Below, piece after piece: positions 57,820 to 64,000 of a stretch of 64,000 nt of DNA. Location of the stretch: assembly GCA_950295325.1 (NCBI GenBank), contig OX485808.1, positions 25,998,527 to 26,062,526 of the forward strand, given 5' to 3'. The number at the start of each line of letters is the position of its first letter. Position 1 is the stretch's first letter. Made by a program: the position numbers and the translations under genes. The notes beneath the pieces were generated by a model that saw only the letters and a list, made by a program, of their open reading frames with translations, did no database searches and was not told the DNA's origin. The stretch comes from Polytrichum commune (Eukaryota > Streptophyta > Polytrichopsida > Polytrichales > Polytrichaceae).

Positions 57820-58050
57820 GATAGTGGAGAGGTACCCATTTCCAAATGAAGTGGTTGATGGTTCGATTCCCATTGTGAAATCTTCTCTCTATTTGACGGG
57901 AAAAAATAACCAGCTAGGTAGGTAGGAAGCCAAGAGCCCAACCACCGCAAGGTAGGCAGTAAACCCCAACCAAGAGAATTCTTGAGCCGGGTAGGGCCAA
58001 TGGGCTCAAATTCACGTCAGATTGCTTGACGTTGGTTTTTTTTATTTTAG
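57820..58050 (+). mobile_element. SINE-like retroposon, second copy
   Basis: GTGATAGTGGAGAGGTA near 57820 could be a pol III A box and GGTTCGATTCCC near 57861 fits the B box, at about tRNA spacing. It then follows the body of 51421-51630 (GCTAGGTAGGTAGGAAGCCA, AAGGTAGGCAGTAAA) to a T-rich end (GGTTTTTTTTATTTT). No flanking duplication could be found. Confidence 0.65.
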
Positions 58051-58559
58051 GGAAGTTACATATATTTTGTCAATTCTATATGAGTTTGTTTCAAAATGGA
58101 TAATACTAGTTTGGCCCATGACAACCTGGCTCATTGCACCCATGCATATGAATCAATGTCTCAGGCCATCCATGCACCGTCCATTCAACATCCACTATTG
58201 ACAACTGACCATTTAATAGAATCTTTGAAACAAAGACCGCATCATCATCACCCTTATCCGTAGTCTATTGTATAATAAGATTATGACTCAACCAAGATTG
58301 TAGAAACATGCAAGAATGATGAGCATGATCCGGATCAAAATATACTCCATATCGAATGTATTTATATGCTCTAGTATATTAATATTAAGTCACTACTTCC
58401 AAACAAACTGAAGATAAAAAAAATCTTCAATTTGATTAAGTCACTTGAAGCAAAGAACCGTCCCTACAATCAACCGATTTATAAGGTGTCAAATCAAGGA
58501 GCTTGACCCAACATTTTAGAATATGTTGAGATTCTGTTCAAAGATTCTTGTGCAAAGAG

Positions 58560-61500
58560 CATGCAAAACTTGTAAGATTGCATAATTTACATCAACGTTG
58601 GCATAAGACCTTTCGAGAATATGAGAGTCTAGGGTTGATTTTGGGACACACCTATAGGTATCCCTTTGAAACATCTATACTACACTAAATATTGAGTTTA
58701 GTGTCACTTACTAGTCGGAATTACCATAAGTTAGGCATCCCAAAAAATAATGTTCTACAATTGGGCACATTCAAAAAGTTATTAAAAATAAGTTAGACAT
58801 TCATCCAAGTAATTTTTATAATTCATGGATGCTTTTCCTAATTTCATCTATGGCGGCTATAAGTAACCTAAACACTTCCCTTAACCAACATTCCTTACTC
58901 TAAAGTTTGTGTTTTATTTGTATGTCACTTGTTGAAGTTATTTGATGGTACTTCGTTGGATTCCAATGAACGTCACTTGCATTATTGTGATTTTAGGCAC
59001 TCTTTAAATGTTAGTTCTTGTTTAAAGGGGGAGGGGACACTCAACAAAATTAACTTCCCATAAACGTAGGCATCTCTAAAATTAATTATTTTATGCCCAA
59101 GTTGCTAGAGAACTACGGTGTGCAATGCTTTAACTATTTACTCTATATCTCATTTTTTTGTTAACAAAGGTCAAAGTGGTTGGTTTGGACATTAAATAAC
59201 ATTAGCATCTTTACTTGGTAAAAAAATACATGGATAGTAAAATAATACAACACTATGTAACTCCGAATAGCAATCGACACTAAATATCATATGTAGTGTA
59301 GTTGTGATAATGCATCATGCCTATATGCCAACATCTTTGGAAATCCACAACTTTATTCACACATTATCCAAACAATACATGCAGATCCATTGGAATCCTA
59401 CCTCAAAGCTTCAGAAGACTCCATGTATGAATTTGTTTGTTTTATTATCATTGCTATGATTTGTTGGGTAGAAGATGAATATGGATGATTATAATGTACA
59501 CGACTATAACTTAATGGATTGGCATTGTTATGATAGATAACGACAAACATGCCATTTTACGAATTGTGAGGAGCATGTACTTAACACCCAAAACGCAAAA
59601 AACGTTTTTGGGTGGAGAATTCATGGGATTAGGATTGAGACTTCAAAATTTTATTGCACTTGTCAAATTTGGTGTATTGAGATTTATTGGAATCCCTTTG
59701 AATGAGAACAAACATAACTTTTAATTGGTCAAACTTGGTCGCTTTTCAAATATGGTTGCAACAGTCAAATATTGATCATTGAAATGCTTGGGGTAGGGGA
59801 TTGCTAGTCAACTCTGCTTCATTGCCGCTAGCAATCCGGTATCAGATTGAATGTGGGGAATATTTTGTGGAACATTGTCAGTCCCACAAAACATTGTTAT
59901 GATACTGAATAATGTCATGATTGTTCACTACTAGTATTAAATATTTAAATATGCATGTTGCATTAGTAAAAGCATGTCCTCTCCATATCATACTCAAACT
60001 AAGACGGGGAAAACATATGCCCATTCCTTGATAGATTTGAAAACAAGGGGTAGGTGGCAACCCCACCAAACCCTACTTGCAAGCTAAAGAATGTTAATGT
60101 CGGTTTTAATGATAGTAATTATAATAGTCACGTTGAGTTGCTTATAGATATTTTATTGTACTTAAGGCCGTATTCCTTGAAAATCGGCATTGCTAAATTG
60201 GATAACGACCAACCCACGATCTATCAAGTTGTGGGCATCATATCATTGGGACCCAAAGCCAAGAAAATGTCTTCTTGGTGGAGAATTCAAAACGGGGATT
60301 CATCATAGGACTAGAATAGATTTTGGGCTACACTTATAGGCATCACTTTGAAAATTCAAAACTCGATCAGATGCTATCGAAATAATACACACATTGGGAC
60401 CTCGTTTTTCATTGCTAACAAGACGTGAATTCAAATATCAATAAAGATGACCGTGCTTACATAACATTTCTCAATGGGGCCACAAATTTGAGAACATCAT
60501 TCCCAAATAACGGGCTACGATTTTGAATACCAGCCTTAATCTTGCATGTTTATATTTTTGGCCTTGAACACACATAGCTTCCTGATCAATGGTATGTGCT
60601 ATTTGCTTAAGAAGATGATTGAGGTTGGCTTCCTTTAAATTTAGCATTTTCAAATTGGATAATGGTTAACCCATAATTTAACAATTTGTGAGCATCATGA
60701 TATCCTTGGAACCCAACCCAGGGGGTGGATTCTTCATTGTAAACCTAAATGATGTGTGTGGGTGACTATGAAATACAGTAAAACCCCCTATATACTGTAC
60801 GAGAATCTGATAAAGAAAATCAAATGTATACACACTAATGGTAGGCTAGAAAATGTACTCATGTATTTATACAAAGTTTTCCAATTCAATGTGATAAATG
60901 CCTCCACTGCATACACTAAATATGAATCATGGATGAAACATGCCTTTATTACATATACAAGTCATTGGGGACTTATTACCTTATGATTGCAATGGATGAA
61001 AGTGTAAATTGAATGAAACTAGCACATCTATTGTCATTTCTTTCCTATGCCTTGAGGGCCCTTTTGTACATCTACATTTGCCACAAAATCCTTAATAACT
61101 ACTTTAAATGTACGCACTAACGAAAAACATTACCTCTCCCTTACGTATAATGTGTATGCTAATGCTTCAAATCAAACCTCTTTCTATAGTCACATTACTT
61201 TGTACATGGTATGAAGAATCCACCCCCAATGAAACTTGAGCCCAAAAAATATTGTGAATCAACATCTCTTCCTCTTTGAAGATGTCTACCTAGGTGAAGG
61301 ATTCAAAATGGTGGTTCATTAGAGAAACTCTTGAAACAGAGAAGCTGATGCAAAGTCTTTGTCCTACAAACATAGCCAATAAATATGAATCATAACGATT
61401 GTGGATATTTGCTTAAGAAGGCGATTAAGGTCGGTTTTCTTAAAATTTAACATTTTCAAATTGGATAAAGACCAATCCACAATTTGACAAATTGTGAGCC

Positions 61501-61620
61501 TCATGTCCTTGGAACCCAAACCCAATAACTCCTATGAATCAATATCTCTTTTGAAGATGTCTACCTAGGTGGAGGGTTCAAAATGGGGATTCATCATAGA
61601 ACCCATCATGGCGATGACTA
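58560..61620. repeat. Decayed repeat family, at least five partial copies
   Basis: The block ATTGGATAA(CG/AG/TG)ACCAA(C/T)CCAC with TTGTGGGCATCAT, GGAACCCAAACCCA, then GGTGGAGAATTCAAAATGGG GATTCATCATAGAAC recurs near 59560-59650, 60180-60320, 60650-60750, 61260-61320 and 61450-61610, and a linked GATTTTGGG(A/C)...CACACCTATAGG block near 58630 and 60320. The region has no recognised gene. A lone CAGTAAAACCCCCTATA at 60776 resembles a pogo-type end. Confidence 0.55.
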
Positions 61621-63144
61621 GGCCATGGCGAGGCTATGGTGGCTATGCTATGGCATGGCTATGGAGTCAGGAACGTACTCATGCCCTTTTACTCGGAAGT
61701 CGGAACAGCAAAGAACTGCTCCCTCACATGGAGAGGAGGAGGATTAGCATCAGATCACGGGAAACTCTTGCCCGTCTCACAGGATCATGCAACCGGAATG
61801 TCTGCACAAACCTCCGATAGTTCAAATAGACAGACACAGACACAAATATACTCGTTGTTGAAGATTCCTCGCTGCAGATTGACGGCTGGAATCTCCAGCA
61901 CTTGAGAGCAAGCAAACCTTCGAGGAGAGAGGGGCGAGAGATTTGCTCCCATAATTTTTTTTTGGGGGTGATCGGGAGGAGGTGGATCGAGTAACAGTGG
62001 AGAGGTTTTTGTATCCTTGTTTGTGAGTCCGGAGGATTTGGTGCAGCATTGTGCGGTGTTGGGTTGGGTTAAGTTGTGGAGTTCGCAATTTCAACGGTCG
62101 AGTGATGTAGCGGCGGGTTGGAGAAGTGTGTGGGTTGTTGGTGAGTTTGACAGTGAACTTTCATTGGGTTGGGTTTGGTTGTAGGTGTTGGTATTTCCCA
62201 TTTCTTTAAGAAGAAAAAAAAAAGTTAAGTGTAGTTCTTGGTAATGTTTGGTCTTTTGCTATTGATGATGTGTGACAAGGGCAAGGATATATAGGGATGA
62301 TGGTTTTCAAAGGTTCTAAGATTCTTTCTGGTAAGATCTGCATGAGCTAACTGATTGATCATGTATGTTATATTCGGTGTTGTGTTGTTTTGTCAAAATT
62401 CTCTGACCTAATTTGTACATGGCTTGATGATCGACTTGGTTAATTATCTATTGCCGCTAAGAAGATTGATTTTACATTCAAAAGGTAGAGTTCGGGTTAA
62501 GGATACCACTAGGATGACTGATGTCCTTTCTAGTCTTCCTAACGGTTACCTTGACCTAATCTTCATCATGTGTAATACGCTTTAGTTTTGTCGTCGGGGA
62601 AATATTTCAAGGGATTCCTCACATTTTTGAGCTTTTTGAAGAATTATTGACATAGTGAAGAATGTGCTTCCTTCACTGTCACGAAGTTTCAAACTGTGAG
62701 ATTGAAGCTAGAGATAGATGAGCAGTAATTTCAGTGCTTCTGGAAAATGAGAACAATAGAAAACAATGAAATCTTCAACTCTGCCCCCCCCCCCCCTCCC
62801 TTCCCTTAACACTAGAGAGGTTGAGAGGTTGAAGGAAGGAGCTTCAATCCCCCCTTGATATCTCACTTTGAGCATGGCCACTTTACGGTTGCTCAAACCC
62901 ATTGAGAGTTTGAATATTTGTCAAGCTCTCAATAGTCTGAGATTTGGATAAAAGCTTGCCAACTACAATTATCAAACCCCTACAAAACGCAAGTTCGAGC
63001 TCTCAACTTAAGCTAGTGTAAAGGGGACCTAATGGTCTTTCTACAGTTTCCAAACGCCACAGAGAGAACAGGACTTCATGTGCTTCATAGGTCTAATAAC
63101 TGCTTTCTTGTTTTTTTAAAATTTTTTTGCAGTTAGCTCGAGAC
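61621..63144. other. Upstream region of the last gene, possible promoter and 5' UTR
   Basis: Sequence at 61,640-62,160 is less AT-rich than the surroundings and may contain a first exon. An acceptor (TTTTTTTGCAG) ends at 63132, so the coding exon is preceded by an intron. Thirteen C lie at 62784-62796. Confidence 0.4.
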
Positions 63145-63414
63145 ATGGGAACAAAGTGGTGCTGCAGCCGGTTCCGGGAACCTGAAAATAGAGTGCATGC
63201 TTGGGACTACGATGAAAACACCATGTCTGATGTCCGCGAGTTTGTTCAGGAGCTTCGGCTGTCAGAAGGAGAAGAAGAAATGGGGCCTGTGGCAGACACA
63301 TTCCGTGGGGTCGAAAATCTGAATGGAGTATTCAACTGGGAAGGCTCAGATTGCCCATTGGCAAAGAAGAAGCAGCAGCAGAATGAGCAAAGGCAAATCA
63401 AGCCTGCTGTTCAG
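63145..63414 (+). CDS. First coding exon of an unrecognised plant gene (partial, 90 codons seen)
   Basis: The exon begins after a strong acceptor (pyrimidine tract then GCAG at 63129-63132) and ends at the donor CAG|GTATGT (63414/63415) in phase 0. The ATG at 63145 gives MGTKWCCSRFREPENRV; Gly2 with Cys6-Cys7 could be a myristoylation/palmitoylation signal, although residue 6 is not the usual Ser/Thr. The rest is acidic (SEGEEEMGPVAD), then GVENLNGVFNWEGSDC and a Lys/Gln-rich end (AKKKQQQNEQRQ). Its codon use and splice signals make it convincing as a real exon, but I do not know the family. The following exon is not clear before the window ends. Confidence 0.65.
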
Positions 63415-64000
63415 GTATGTGTTCAGTTTGTGACTAATTTTCACATCTTTGTTCTTCAGAGACTCCTGCCTTTAGTTTCTGATGCAACAAACAGCCTGTT
63501 ATGCTTCTATTGACCTGACCCATTTGTATCCGGATCACTCAATCTGGTAACGTCATTAGGGTATTGTCTTTGACAGAGCGAGATTGATATACGATTCTTG
63601 TCGAAGCAATCACATAGATTTGTAGCATATGGTAGTAGAAAAGAACCTTCCTTATTCCTACCTTGATGAGGAGCTGACAACCTATTGGTCAAACAGTTTC
63701 TGGAAAAGCAAGATCTGGATCATTGGTTTGCCAAATCCTCACTAACGACTTGTTATATGATGACCCTGCACGCTCCTAGCGCCTTATCAAGTAGTCAGTT
63801 GTTTATTATTTCCTTTCTATATGGGAAAAAATCTGGTTTGCAAGGCGGACAACAGTGCCATCTCCACTGGTTCTGGAGATATATACTCACAATATGGTGC
63901 TCAAGTAAGGATCCAGTGTTCTGGAGCCTTTTCATCTATAATTGTATCTAATAAAAAGGAGTCACTAGGGAAAGAAGAGATGACTCCGTTGTTGCCACCG
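63415..64000 (+). other. Intron or downstream part of the last gene
   Basis: No exon that continues the preceding phase-0 donor could be picked with confidence. The open frame at 63685-63951 is not obviously protein-like. The gene probably continues beyond the window. Confidence 0.4.

Noticed and set aside
57840-57880. A tRNA gene suggested by the GGTTCGATTCCC box
   Set aside because: No cloverleaf with anticodon arm and acceptor stem can be formed; the sequence continues into a body shared with 51421-51630, so it is a SINE head.
60776-60800. Pogo-type MITE starting CAGTAAAACCCCCTATA
   Set aside because: Only one end resembles a pogo TIR; no inverted partner was found within 600 bp, so no element can be drawn.

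Overview
This looks like nuclear DNA of a land plant. It is AT-rich and gene-poor, genes have GT-AG introns, and transposable elements of many types are nested in each other. The recognisable genes belong to plant families: a two-domain lytic-transglycosylase-like protein, two TOM6-like mitochondrial import subunits, and a CDI-type (cadmium-induced) putative glycosyltransferase. I cannot name the species. The TOM6 proteins look diverged from those of flowering plants, so a non-seed plant is possible, but this is only an impression.

Layout. 1-9.6 kb is mostly non-coding. It carries MITEs, a decayed PIF/Harbinger transposase (about 6.3-8.25 kb) with an 822-bp hAT-type element inserted in it, and a Tourist-like MITE at 9.0-9.5 kb. 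At 10,397-20,439 lies a complete but coding-dead Ty3/gypsy LTR retrotransposon (gag, protease, RT, RNase H, integrase) flanked by CTTGG. Its LTRs contain a 41-bp tandem repeat whose copy number differs between the two ends. From 20.4 to 28.5 kb there are MITEs, a LINE 3' remnant and non-coding DNA.

Genes. A 12-exon plus-strand gene at 28,566-34,799 encodes two tandem SLT (lytic transglycosylase) modules joined by a Pro/Ser-rich linker. The halves share intron phases. The second half lacks the catalytic Glu, and the last exon joins out of frame with the obvious splice sites. On the minus strand are a 55-aa TOM6 (36,995-37,162), a second 60-aa TOM6-like protein (44,256-44,438) and a single-exon CDI-like gene (45,885-46,769). 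All three have tandemly duplicated DNA just upstream. A plus-strand gene of unknown function starts at 63,145 and runs out of the window.

Mobile elements. Three TIR systems can be read directly from target-site duplications: Harbinger-like (GGGCC ends, TAA/TTA/TGA duplications), hAT-like (CAnnGnnCGGGGAG ends, 8-bp duplications, including a copy with a broken hAT transposase), and a pogo/Emigrant-like MITE. A tRNA-type SINE with a perfect 13-bp duplication sits at 51.4 kb. The 38-57 kb part contains at least three nested insertions. No rRNA, complete tRNA or CRISPR was seen. All exon limits and family names come from reading the sequence by eye, without alignment or database searches.
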